Part shown: in pieces, positions 45,882 through 56,344 of the stretch
Layout: each line of letters begins with the position of its first letter
Numbering within the stretch: position 1 is the stretch's first letter
Position numbers and translations under genes: made by a program
The notes under the pieces: generated by a model
Database searches by the model: none
Told to the model about the DNA's origin: nothing
Seen by the model: the letters and a program-made list of their open reading frames with translations, nothing else
Source of the DNA: Tetraselmis striata
Taxonomy: Eukaryota > Chlorophyta > Chlorodendrophyceae > Chlorodendrales > Chlorodendraceae
Assembly: GCA_006384855.1 (NCBI GenBank)
Contig: VCJN01003572.1
Coordinates: 186,001 to 250,000, forward strand
Direction of reading: 5' to 3'
Length of the DNA stretch: 64,000 nucleotides

Positions 45882-48745
45882 TCACAGCAGCGCCTGGTGA
45901 TGCTGCCACAGCGCTGTTGCCCCGCCGAACAGCGCCGCGCCAAGGGCGAGTTCCCATGCCACACGCCTGACAGCCTGCGCATGCACGGCATTGTCCGGGT
46001 CAGTGGCGCAACATCTGCCGGCAGGCTCTGACCGCGACCACCACAGCGCAAAACTGCCGAAACAGAGACTTCGCCCCATCGGGTCTCATACGCTGGATGA
46101 GCGGAATACGCCCATCCGTGTGCGCAAACAAGTCAACAGCTGGGCGCACATCATACACGAACTTCCGCTTCGAGGCTTCGGTGTTGAGGCCGCCCACGAG
46201 ATCCCTGCAAGCACAGGTCCAGCGGACAAAACGGTCAGCCTGACTCCCTGCAGCGGCGCCCCCCCCCCCTTCCCCCTTTACTGCCAAGCATAAAACGCTA
46301 ATAGCAGCAACACAGCAGGGATTCGGGTAATATATTGATGGGGCGGGCCAGATCGCACTTGAGCCGCAGGTCTGTGGAGTCCGCCGTGAGCGCATACACC
46401 ACGCCCCGCAGGTGCCCCTTCCCCACGACTCCCACCACCCGCTCCGTGCCGTTGACAGCCTGCCGTCATGAGTTGCCACCGGAGCTCATTCGACATCGTC
46501 AAGTTTACCGTGTTCCGAGAGGGTGGCCGGTCCAGGCAGACACGGCGCTATGCTGTGTGGTAGTAGGGCATAAAGAGGGGTGGCCTCATGCCATCACAAT
46601 GCCACCTCATAGCCAATACATATCATTGGCATCAGTGGAGTATACCTTGGAGCGCTTGAGCGACCAGGCGAGGAAGAGGTCCCGCTCGTGGACGAGGGGC
46701 CGCAGGAGACCCGGGTAGCTGCTCGCAAGCTGCGCCAGCATGAGGCTGACCGCGTCGTCCTCCTTCAGTCTCTCGACCAGACCCTCGTCCAGAGACATCT
46801 GCGCGAGCCAGGCAGCGATGCGTGAGTCCTGCGGCAGGGTGCATCCCCTGGCAGAGGGAGACATGCAAGGAATCACGGATGCGCCGCGGCATGCGCACGG
46901 GCTCGCACCGCGCTCGCTGGCTGCAGCAGCGCCCTGATCAGGTAGGAGGTGAGCCGCAGCCGCTCCCGCCCGGACAAGCTCGCCCAGGCCCGGCGCAGCG
47001 TGATCTCAATCGGCCTGTCGCCTGCCACCGCCCGGCCGGGAGGACAACATGAATGGCTGCCATGGCTGCCATGCAGTTGGCTGTACTCACCCGCGGGACC
47101 CCGCCGGCGCATGCAGTGGCACGGAAAGCTGCAAATGTGCAGAGCGAGGACTCCAACCAGGGGCACGCTAATACCCAACGTCACAGCGCTTTGAGCCCTG
47201 ATGGTGGTGCCGTAACGGTCGTGGTGGGTGAGGGGGAAGGGGGGGGGGGGGGGGCAGGGGGAGAAAGGCCCCACCATACCTACATGCATGCATTCATGGA
47301 CTGTCGGCATCGTACCTAGCACCACTTGCGCCTGCACGCGAGAGGCGGCCACCCTCGCAGCCCTCATCTCCGCGCCGCTCTGCACTGCCACCTGCATTCA
47401 TCCGAGCACCCCGCATAAGCGCCTGATCCCCCCTCCCCCCCCCGCCCCCTCTGTTTCCGGCGGCCTCCGCAGGGTGCACCGCCCACGGCATGAACAAGCA
47501 GTTTGGGCCATGCCGGGCAAACGCGTCGGCGCACCTGGGCGCTCATCCTGTTGCTCACTTGCGCCAGCAGGATGCGGAGCAGGAACGCCGACTGGCCGCC
47601 CAGCCGCGCACTGCGGCCCACAGCGCCCAGGAAGCTGTCCCCACTGCGCACCGCCACGCCGTCAGCAGTGCTGCTTACTGTTGCAGGCACGCATTGAGGC
47701 ACGCAGTAGCATAGTACCACCCCCGGCATGACTTGCCAGCTGGCCCCACCTCATGCCCATCTGGTTGCCGGCCTTGGCCCTGTCCGAGCCAGGCAGCCCC
47801 GTACCGCTGTCGTACATCACTGCGGCGCGGCTTTTGCACAGCTCCACCACCACACTCTGCGGCACCACCTGTGCTTACGGGGGCACGACACATTGCGGAG
47901 TGCAGAAGAGCCGTCACCCGGAGATGAGGTGTCACGCGACTTCTGCTCCAGGGACCTCCTCATAAATCGCGACATGCTGCGGCACCATGTTGGGGCGCGC
48001 AGTTGGGAAGGGGCGCTCACCGCGTCGACGACTCGGGCCACGTCCTCGCACGAGCGCTTTGACAAATGCGCCGTCGCCACGAGAAATATCTCCTTTGGCT
48101 CCTGTGGAATACGTACAATTAGCAGAGTGGAATCCCCGCCCATGCCTCATCCAATGTGCATAAATCATTGTGTTGCCAGCGGTGGTTTGTGACTGCCGCT
48201 GGGGCCAGAATATAATAGAGACTGTATGCCGCATGGATGGCGGCCACTGCAGTGCATACTGGGGGGGCATACCTGGTATCCATCTGTCCTGCGCTCCTTG
48301 TAGTCAGACGGCCGGAGCACGACGTGCAGCACGCCTACCCAAAGCGACAAAAGGTTGTCATTTTGATGGCATGTCCTTCCCTGACATAATTCTGGGCTCG
48401 CAGGCGCGGCCTCCACAGGCGCAGGCGCGGCCACGTGCAATAATATACATGATGGCTGAGCGAGAGCTTCGAGGGTGGCCACGCGCCTTCCTCCACCAGG
48501 TCCGCCAGCTCGGGGTAGCGTCGCGCGACTACCGCCGCGCTCGTGCCGCCGGTCAGCTCGCGGGGCTGAAACGACGCGGGCGGCCCGTCCGGTGCGACGG
48601 AGCGCGCAGTGGAGCGCACGAGGAACCGATGCCGTGCCAGCCCGGCTACTCGACTTCGGCTAACGGCGTCGCAGAAAAGAGTTGGTGCGACACGAGGGCA
48701 GGTGGAGCCTCGGGCTGCCGCGAGTGACGTGGCTGGCCGAGCCAT
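45882..48745 (-). CDS. TraB-family protein, plant-like, eleven exons
   Basis: TraB/PrgY-family proteins occur from bacteria to plant and animal organelles. Plant members sit on the mitochondrial outer membrane or ER, and no enzymatic role is certain. Exons: 48745-48487, 48334-48273, 48101-48021, 47868-47750, 47670-47535, 47391-47316, 47021-46909, 46828-46646, 46459-46359, 46204-46150 and 45974-45882, joining to 425 residues. Family landmarks in order are LVATAHLSKRS (about 114), VVVELCKSRAAVM, LGGQSAFLLRILLAQ, GAEMRAAR, VLGDRPIEITLRRAW (about 243), HERDLFLA, VVGVVGKGHLRGVV and DLVGGLNTE. A C-terminal hydrophobic segment, ALGAALFGGATALW, would anchor the protein in the membrane. The N-terminus is Arg/Ser-rich and may be a targeting sequence. 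Intron 1 needs a GC donor (GAAG|GCGCGT). The final exon was chosen because it supplies the membrane anchor. Reading on without the last splice gives a stop at 46000 and no anchor. Confidence 0.88.
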
Positions 48746-49928
48746 CGTCGTCCCCCTCCCCCCCCCTCCCCCCCGCCCCAGGGAATCAACTAATCAGCTT
48801 CAGGTAACGCTATTGAATAAACTTTCCGAGCGCCCTCTTCGTGAAGCCCTGCTGGGCCGCTGGAGTGCAACCAGAGCTGCGACTGATCTCCCATGGGATA
48901 CTGACTAACAGCTATTTCGCGCTAGCGACTAGCGAGGCGAGCGCATCCCACGGACGCCGAGGCGCAGGCGACTGCCCCTTCCCGATATCACGGTCTGTAC
49001 GGATGTACGTACATACAGCACATCAGGCGGTAGAGAACTAGAGACTATCGTTTCTAACCCGGCAAGGATATTATTTATGCCTTAACAAAAAAGTAGACGG
49101 TACCACACCCCTAGGTAGCGACGTAACGACGACGACGCGCGCACAGGGCGCGTTTTTTGTGGAAAGATGTAATCTGCATCTGCCATCATAGGGTAGGTAT
49201 ATATGCTGCGTCCTACGCGTTACCTGTAGCGACCATCATCTATTGATGCAGTGCATACATAGAGGTCTATTTCTTTGCTTGTCGTGATTTACTAATGAAG
49301 CTCATCCATCTCGGCGTCATCTCTTTTCTAGGTCGATATACTATGGTCCTTATATATGCTGGCATCTTAAGGTATCTAGCTACGAATTTAACGGTACAGG
49401 TATATTTTCTAGGGCCCTCCCAGTGCAGGGGCGAGCGGCGGCGGGGCAGGTGGGGGGGGCGGGGAGCAGGAGAGCTGCAGCGCATGCACAAGCCAGCAGG
49501 CTACTGGTACCGTGCCGGTCGTACTCATCAGCACCAAGTAATCATAGCAGTGGGGTGCACCAAGCAGAGCAAGCAGGAGTGTCTGCGCATCCCAGAGAAT
49601 ACTCCGGCATCTGCTGGTAGGGGCAGAGTTCAGTTATCCGCGTTGCAAGAGTGATAGCGGCGGGTGGGGCTCAGGTAGTGGTTGGCTGCCACGCTGGCAG
49701 TGTGCCATCGCCTCGTCAGCCTGCCTGCTGCAACGGCGAGAGGGAGAGAGGCACCCGGCAGCCGCTGTGGCGCCGGCTTGCACTGGTCAGGCTTGCGCTG
49801 CTCTGCCCTACCACCGGGCTCGCATCGCGGCACGAAAGCGGAAGCCAAGGAGCCTGTCGCCGCTTACTGATCCGTTAAGCTGCAGAAGGCACAAAAAGAC
49901 AAAGAGAAGTCGGAGGCAGTGAGGCGCG
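48746..49928. promoter_or_regulatory. Divergent intergenic region between TraB and CDC73
   Basis: About 1.2 kb separates the TraB start (minus) from the CDC73 start (plus), so it should hold both promoters. Poly-C runs at 48758-48776 lie close to the TraB start. The middle (about 49070-49400) is AT-richer. No specific promoter element can be named. Confidence 0.5.
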
Positions 49929-52900
49929 ATGGATCCGCTCAAGCTCCTGCGGGAGTACACCGTGCGCGCGCCCCCGCCCCCATCCCGCATCTCTCCTTTC
50001 CCCGTCTGCCACCCCACCTGCAGGGCGTTTCCCCTGGGCCTAGATGAGGCCACCGGCTGGAGCGCAGCAGCACGTAGGTGAGGGGAGCGGATAGAGGATT
50101 TCGAGCTGAGGTCGTCCCGTTGGCCGGTGGTGCGCCCCCCCCCCCCCTCCTGCAGATGCGGGGGGAGCTGTCCCAGGTGACGCAGGTGGAGGACCAGATC
50201 GACTTTGGCGACCGCTACACCTTCCCCGCCAGCTCGCTGACCGGCTACAAGAGCCTCAAGGGCGATGGTGAACACTACACGCTGCAGACGGTGCTCTTCT
50301 TCCTCAAGAGCCCCGACAAAGTGCACTCGCACTACATGCGAATGGTGCGGCGCCGCGTCCAGCCGGGGCGGGCGCCTTGGTGGGGGTGGGGTAGACGGGG
50401 GGCGCGGATAGCTAGGGTGGTCACTGATGCTGCCCCCGCCTTGCTGTGCCCCGCAGGCCCGCGAAGCCGGGCATGAGGTGGTGTCCCTGATCGACGCGGC
50501 GGACATGAAGGCGTACCTCACGGGCGAGAAGGACTCGAGCGAGTACATCGACATCACGATGGTGGGGCAGGCGGTGCCGGTGCCCAGCGCGCGCGCGGCG
50601 GGCGGGGAGCCCAGCGCCAAGCGGCGCCGCGGCGCGGAGGACGCCGACGCGCGCAGCGCCAAGAAGGACGCCGGCGTGGTGGAGGTGCACCCCCTGCACG
50701 AGGTACGGCCGCCGCCCACCGGAGCGACGCCCGCCCGGGTGACCAGCAACCCCCGGATGATACATCAGCACACCTGGACCTGCTTCCGGGTATCTAAGAA
50801 GTGGAGCTTCTTGGTGGAAGAAGTGGACAGATCAGACCCATATACCTAACCTTCTACCTGAATCTGTGCATGTTTATCATAGGACACACAGAATGCCTAC
50901 TGCTAATCCTTATAAGCGGACGCTCGAGGGAAGACACCCCCTTCCCTCCCCCTCTCCCATCCCCCGCCCTCCCTCTCTCCCCCGCTTGCCATTGTCTCAC
51001 CATCCACCGGCCGGAGCGCGCTGAGACATGACGCCCCCCTCGCTTTTGCCGCGGTGGGTGCAGATCTACCAGCGCGAGCGGGAGCTGCGGGACCGGAACT
51101 CGCAGCTGGTGACGCCAAACAAGGACCTCAGCAAGGTGCTGGAGCTCCTCAAGGTGCGCGCCGCTGCTGCGCCAACAGCGCGCAGCCAGAGCGCAACCGG
51201 GCTGCAGGTGGCCGCCGCCGCATCCTCCGCCGCCTCAGTCTGCCATGTCGCCCGCGGCCGCCCCCCACAGGCGCTGGAGAAGTCCAAGCAGGGCAAGGCG
51301 CACAGCAGCGGTCGCCCCGCGCCGCCGCGCTCCGCCGCGCCGCCGCGCTCGCACCACCGGGAGGCCGCCCCCGCCCCCGCCCCCGCGCGAGCCGCCCCGC
51401 AGGCGCCCAAGCCCACGGTGGCGCCGCTGCCGATCAAGCCCTCAGGTGCGGCGGCAAAAGGGGGGGGGGGGTGGGGGGGGGGGGGGGGGGCGCTCACGGG
51501 CTCTGCCGGCGCGCTGTACGCAATCCGACGGGTTTTGGCATGTTGCCCCCCCCCCCCCCCCCCCCCTCGGCTGCTGCTTACGTCTTAGTGGAGGCGCTCA
51601 GTCGCTGGATGACTGTCGACCTCACCCGTAGCACTTCATCCGGTTCACGACTCGCAGATTGCAATGCGTTGTTTGCACCGTCAGGTCTGAGATTCCGCGC
51701 TTTATTCGGTGTGTAGTGTGCTGATAGAGTTTCTGGGTGAGTACAGCTTTTCTTCGTGAGGGACTTGGACACAATGTCTAGCGAACCCAGACCGCATTGG
51801 GGATTTGCGTGTTGTTGCGGGGATGCGGCGCCGGTGGAGCGCTCCTCTCTGCGCCGCTGAGCGCCCTACGCCTGGCTCACGTGGGCGTTGCACCGCAGGC
51901 CGCTTTGACCGCGATGACATGCAGCAGGCGGCCATGAAGGACATCAACAAGCTGGGCATCAACATGTACGGCCTGCACCAGCAGCCGGCGGCCGCGGAGC
52001 CGGCGAGCGTGCGGCCTCGCGCTCCGCCCCCCCGCAGCGGCCGCCCCGAGCACCCGGGCCCCGCGCGGCCGTCCTCCGCCGCGCCGTCCCGCCACGCGCC
52101 CGGCAGCCACGGCGGCGCGCGCCCCGCGGAGGGCGGCGCCAGCAAGGGCTCCGCCGTCCCCATCATCATCGTCTCGGGAGCCACCTCCGCCAAGATCAAC
52201 ATGCTCAACGCCCGGAGCTTCCTGGAGGACGGCGTCTTCAAGACGTCCGAGGAGTGCAAGGTCCGCTGCAGAGCGGCTTGACGCCACCCTCCAGGGCGCG
52301 GTGTTCCTGTGGTCGTAGTCGGAGGGGGTCGTGGTGTTCCTGTGTGTTGGTTGTGGGGTGAGATTTGGGGGGGGGGGGGGGGGGGGGGGCGCGCGCGCTG
52401 CAGCCCTTCCGCCGCGTGCTGCCGAAGGTGCTTATGAGGGCACCAGAGAACCGGCATCTCCCCCGCCACCATTCCGCCACCCCGGCCCCACGTTCCCCTG
52501 GGCTCTGGGCGCTCCCCGGGTGGCCGGAAGGCGGCGGTGCCTTGAGCGGCCGCCTCCTCGCGGCGCAGGCGGAGGGCATCGCGCGCGAGGCGGCGGTCAC
52601 CATCAAGCGCACCGTGGACCGCAAGGCGCCCGTGGCGTACCAGGTCACCGACAAGCTGCCGCCCGTCACGTCGCCCGACTGGAAGCGCGTCGTGGCGGTG
52701 TTTGTGCAGGGCGCCGCCTGGCAGGTGCGGCACCAGCGGGGACGCCCCCTCACGCCGCCGCAACAAAGCCGTGTCTCAACGCAGTCGGCCTTAGGCCGTT
52801 TCCTTGGGGCTATGTAAGGTTTTTTTGGTCAGAGGCACTTTATTGGACTGGTGTATGCGGGGCAATGCCGAGTTTTAGTACATGCCCGTGGTGTGAAATC

Positions 52901-53745
52901 CCATAAGACCTGGATCGCTTGTGAGAGTTTTAAAAAGGTGCGCACCGCAGGCACTGCAAACCTCCGGCGCTGCTTGTCTGGAACAGGACACGGCGCGGCT
53001 GTTGTATTGTGTTGATATACCAGGACGTGTACGGGTGCTGACTCGACTATGGCTGCCGACGCAGTTTGAAGAACGCATTGTTTTAGAACGTGCCGTGCCT
53101 TTTCTGGCTCAAAGTTGGCGAAAAGATCACGGATATATAACGAATTTACGAACGCTATGCTGGCGCCCCGATTTCTACGTCAAATATTGACGTTCTTCAA
53201 AGTGCGCCGGCACCCGTATATGATAAGCACCCGTTTTGTACGCCCCAAGATGGGCTCGCCAGCAAACCTACAAGAACATTCCCTACAGTTTCGCTGTGCG
53301 GTAGCTGTGTCCAGATTTCGCCTCTGGCCGGCAGGGTGGGTTCTGTCTTTGTATTCGCGGCATTGTTCTTACAGTACCACGCTGGCACCCGTATACACCG
53401 TTCGGCCAACCAAGGGGTTTGATATTTGGGCTTTGCGCTTCGGGGTCAAGCCCCCCCCCCCCCCAACTGACGGCCCCAAGCGGCCCCACGACGTGTGCCG
53501 CGCAGTTCAAGGGCTTCCCGGAGCAGGGCGCCAAGGGCGGGGACCTGGTGGAGACGTTTTCGCGCTACCTGGGCTTCTACCTGCACTTTCACAACGAGAA
53601 GGTGCCGGACCTGGTGAAGGGCTGGAAGGTGGAGAAGATGCTCATCCACCGCGTGAACCGGCACAACGACGGCCAGATCGCGCGCTACTTTTGGCGGAAG
53701 CTGGACGCCATGCTCGCGGAGAAGAAGTCCAAGCTGGCGTACTGA
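49929..53745 (+). CDS. CDC73: CDC73/parafibromin, Paf1 transcription-elongation complex subunit, eight exons
   Basis: CDC73 is a nuclear subunit of the Paf1 complex, which travels with RNA polymerase II and promotes H2B ubiquitination and H3 methylation. Exons: 49929-49961, 50156-50344, 50457-50702, 51064-51153, 51271-51445, 51899-52260, 52569-52724 and 53506-53745 (TGA). All are in phase, giving 496 residues. The start MDPLKLLREYT is diagnostic. Further landmarks are DFGDRYTFPAS, YTLQTVLFFLK, a basic KRRR stretch (about 130-140) likely serving nuclear import, IYQRERELRDRNSQL, GRFDRDDMQQA, and the C-terminal Ras-like domain from about residue 329: VPIIIVSGATSAKINMLN, FLEDGVF, DWKRVVAVFVQGAAWQ, FKGFP and GWKVEKMLIHRVNRH. 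A Pro/Ala/Arg-rich linker (exons 5-6) separates the domains and is longer than in animals. Intron 6 has an unusual GTCCGC donor. Confidence 0.97.
52365..52390 (+). repeat. Poly-G tract in CDC73 intron 6
   Basis: A run of about 24 G with no interruption lies in the intron before exon 7. It is one of the minority of tracts that are G, not C, on the gene's sense strand. Confidence 0.9.
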
Positions 53746-53972
53746 CGACGCCCCGGGCGAGGCAGCCGCCTGCCCCGCAACTTCCGCGGCATTCATCGGC
53801 GAGGGCTACTAACCGCGCAAACGCTCCTCATCTCCAGCCACTTCCGCTGGTTGTGATCATCCCGACGGTTAGCTACTTTCCGCTCCACTCGCGGCCGCTC
53901 GTAATCACGGCGTGAATTCCCTCAAGATGGCACTGGTGGCTCGGTGCTTTCATTTATGACCGCGTGCGCGTG

Positions 53973-53977
53973 TGTAA
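53973..53977 (+). promoter_or_regulatory. Possible TGTAA polyadenylation signal of CDC73
   Basis: TGTAA occurs about 230 bases beyond the CDC73 stop, the first instance I see downstream. Confidence 0.4.
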
Positions 53978-55439
53978 TCGGTACGACCCGCCTCACGGAC
54001 ACCGCGGTCGCCTGGCTGCCTCCGCGTGCTGCGGTATCATGGAATACCCGTGTGATGGATGTACCGATGTACCATGCCAACACTCCAGCTGCCCCTCTGC
54101 CTGCAAATACCATGCCCACCAGCAAGGAGGTCCACCGATGAACAGTCTATTGGCAGGATGGAAGATCGGCCGTTAGATACGATTCTTATTACATTTGTGC
54201 TTTACCATATGCGCACTAAAAAGCAGAACTAACAGCAATTGTGAAAGGTTGCCAGCAAAAGAGAGGTATAAGCCTGGAGCCAAGGGTCAAGCAGGAGGCC
54301 AGGGAGCCAAGAACCAAGGAAGAGCCATGGGAACATCGGTCATTAGAAATGGAATTGAAATAGAATCTGTGTTCATAGTTAGAAATATTTCGAGAGATAC
54401 ACCTTGGCCGCATTGCAGATCGATTTCGGAAAGCACTGAGTAGTACATTGTTTGAGCTTGTATTGCCCGAGTTTTCAGGAAATCTATACATGTATTGTTT
54501 GAAATTACATATAGCGATACAGGATTGCGGACCTATGCACCACGATAAGATGATGGCGTTTATCACACCGGCAACCACGACGTGTGACACTTTCACGCGC
54601 GTAAGGTAGTCCCTATACGGTATCAATGAACGCATGCAAAACGCTTGTACACACTGGTAAGGATTACATAGCGACCGGCGCGTTCTGTATGGATGAGAAA
54701 ACGCCACGTATAGTAACGAAGCGCAAACTGAAAGGATAATGTAGTTATTTTATCGCGTCCAAACAGTATATTATGATGGAACGTCAGCAATAGTATCAGT
54801 AGAATAGTACCAGAATAGCACAGAAATAGAAAAACGCTCGAAGGGTGGCAAAGTACGACCAGGCACCGCAGTTGAAAAAACATTGCCACCTGCGCACTTG
54901 TCTTACGACGAAACGACCGTGAGTGACCCATCCATGCATGGCGTCATATGGTCATGGCTCATGGGTCATCGCGGGTTAGTTGCTGTCTTTATAGCTCAGC
55001 AATTATTCATCAAATACATATTTATCTCCTACCGGTGTGTAGCTAATTCTTTGGGGGCGCGCACCGGGGCGGGGGGGGGGGGGGGGGGCGCTGAGGAGAG
55101 GGGGAAGGGAGTCGCACTCTTATTATACAGCTATTGTGGTCAGCGATTACCTGCATCCACCTGGCATCTGGTCAATAAGAAGTACAGCGGGTGTCGCCGC
55201 AGCGTTTCAATTAGAGCACCAAGACTATTAAGACCATGCTGCCCAACCTGGTCGACTATGGATGTATAGCGGCGACAGCGAGTTCAATTAATGCTACTCA
55301 TGCACATGTTACTGATATATCATTCTGGGCAGTTTTTATTATTTCTTACTGATGAGGGAGCGTTAGCAGTTCGGCACCTGTAGTAAAACTCCAATAATTT
55401 CGCATAATTCGTCATAATATAATACGAGTCGGTATGTAC

Positions 55440-55500
55440 AGGTAACCGCTTTTTTTCCCGCCCCCGGGACAGAACGGGCATCACCGACAATAAGGGCAGG
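55440..55500 (-). repeat. Dispersed repeat family A, diverged inverted copy
   Basis: The reverse complement reads GATGCCCGTTCTGTCCCGGG, then GGCGGG and an A-run, parallel to the GTGCCAGTCCTGTCCCGGGG...AAAAA block of the 4.65-kb copies. Confidence 0.5.
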
Positions 55501-55814
55501 GGGCGGAGAAGGGTTTTGCGGAGAAGGAGCTTGCTCAGGATGAAGCAGCGGCATATGGAGCAGAACAAGTCGGCTTTTCCAGGGAGAAAGTTTTCCAGTG
55601 CCAGCCCGACACCACCACCACCAGCGAACGGTGCGATGCCTGAGGGTACCTAGCTTGGGGGAATGAGGGAGAGGGAAGGGCTGGGGGGTAAGTCAGTGCG
55701 GTTGTCGGCGCCCTATCTAGAACCGGGGTGGAACGATCGTGATGAGAGTATATTCGCTGTGCGCAGCGGATTCTCCGGTACCAATATGAAGTACCAGACA
55801 TGCAACCTCGTTGT

Positions 55815-56150
55815 CTATCCGCTTGGCAGCGCGGTGGTCTCCTACTGGGGAGGTCCCCGCATCGATTCCCGGCTCGAATGTCGCAACTTGATCCTTGAAG
55901 TTGGCCATGGTCAGAGCGAGGGGCTCGCACACGTAGTCGCCTCCTTGCTTCCGGACCGGAAAGGACACTGAACAATTCTGTCATTTCATCGCGAGACCGT
56001 CCGGGCCCGTGTCCCGGGTTTACCCGGTTGCCTTTGGGGTTCGAATGAGGCAGCGATCTAATGGTTGTGCCAGTCCTATGACTGCAATTGGCGCACGAGG
56101 TCAAGTGCTGGGGCGGCTTCGGCCGATGTCCCGGGGCGAACTTTTTACTT
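55815..56150 (+). repeat. SINE-like repeat, copy 2
   Basis: The head contains a tRNA-like GCTTGGCAGCGCGGTGGTCT and a B-box-like GCATCGATTCCCGG. The tail (about 56008-56145) matches 2451-2596 with a ten-base deletion and scattered substitutions. The middle sequence differs from copy 1, so the two may be subfamilies or one may carry an insertion. Confidence 0.6.
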
Positions 56151-56300
56151 TTACCAGTATGAAGGCAGCATGGCTGCGTGGCTGCCGCTGGGAGCGAATT
56201 GCCGCGTGCATGAGGTATAGGCTGGTTAGGAGGGGGGGGGGGACGACTCGACTATCGGGTGGACCGCCTCACAGTGCAGACTGTGGTGGGGTGGGCATTA

Positions 56301-56305
56301 TTACA
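56301..56305 (-). promoter_or_regulatory. Probable TGTAA polyadenylation signal of the glycosyltransferase gene
   Basis: TGTAA on the minus strand lies 40 bases past the stop, in the expected position for a green-algal transcript end. Confidence 0.65.
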
Positions 56306-56344
56306 GCAGCTTCCCTGCGTGTGATACGGAGAGTGCGGGTGGGC

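Larger units (their letters stand above)
53746..55815. other. Intergenic region after CDC73
   Basis: No recognised gene. Sequence becomes AT-rich from about 54190. A poly-G run lies at 55070-55088. An inverted, diverged family-A repeat lies near 55440-55500. Confidence 0.45.

Noticed and set aside
46000-46149. Read-through end of TraB exon 10 (stop at 46000)
   Set aside because: It is possible, but it lacks the membrane anchor typical of the family. Splicing at the GTGCGC donor to 45974 supplies one in phase. Kept only as an alternative isoform.
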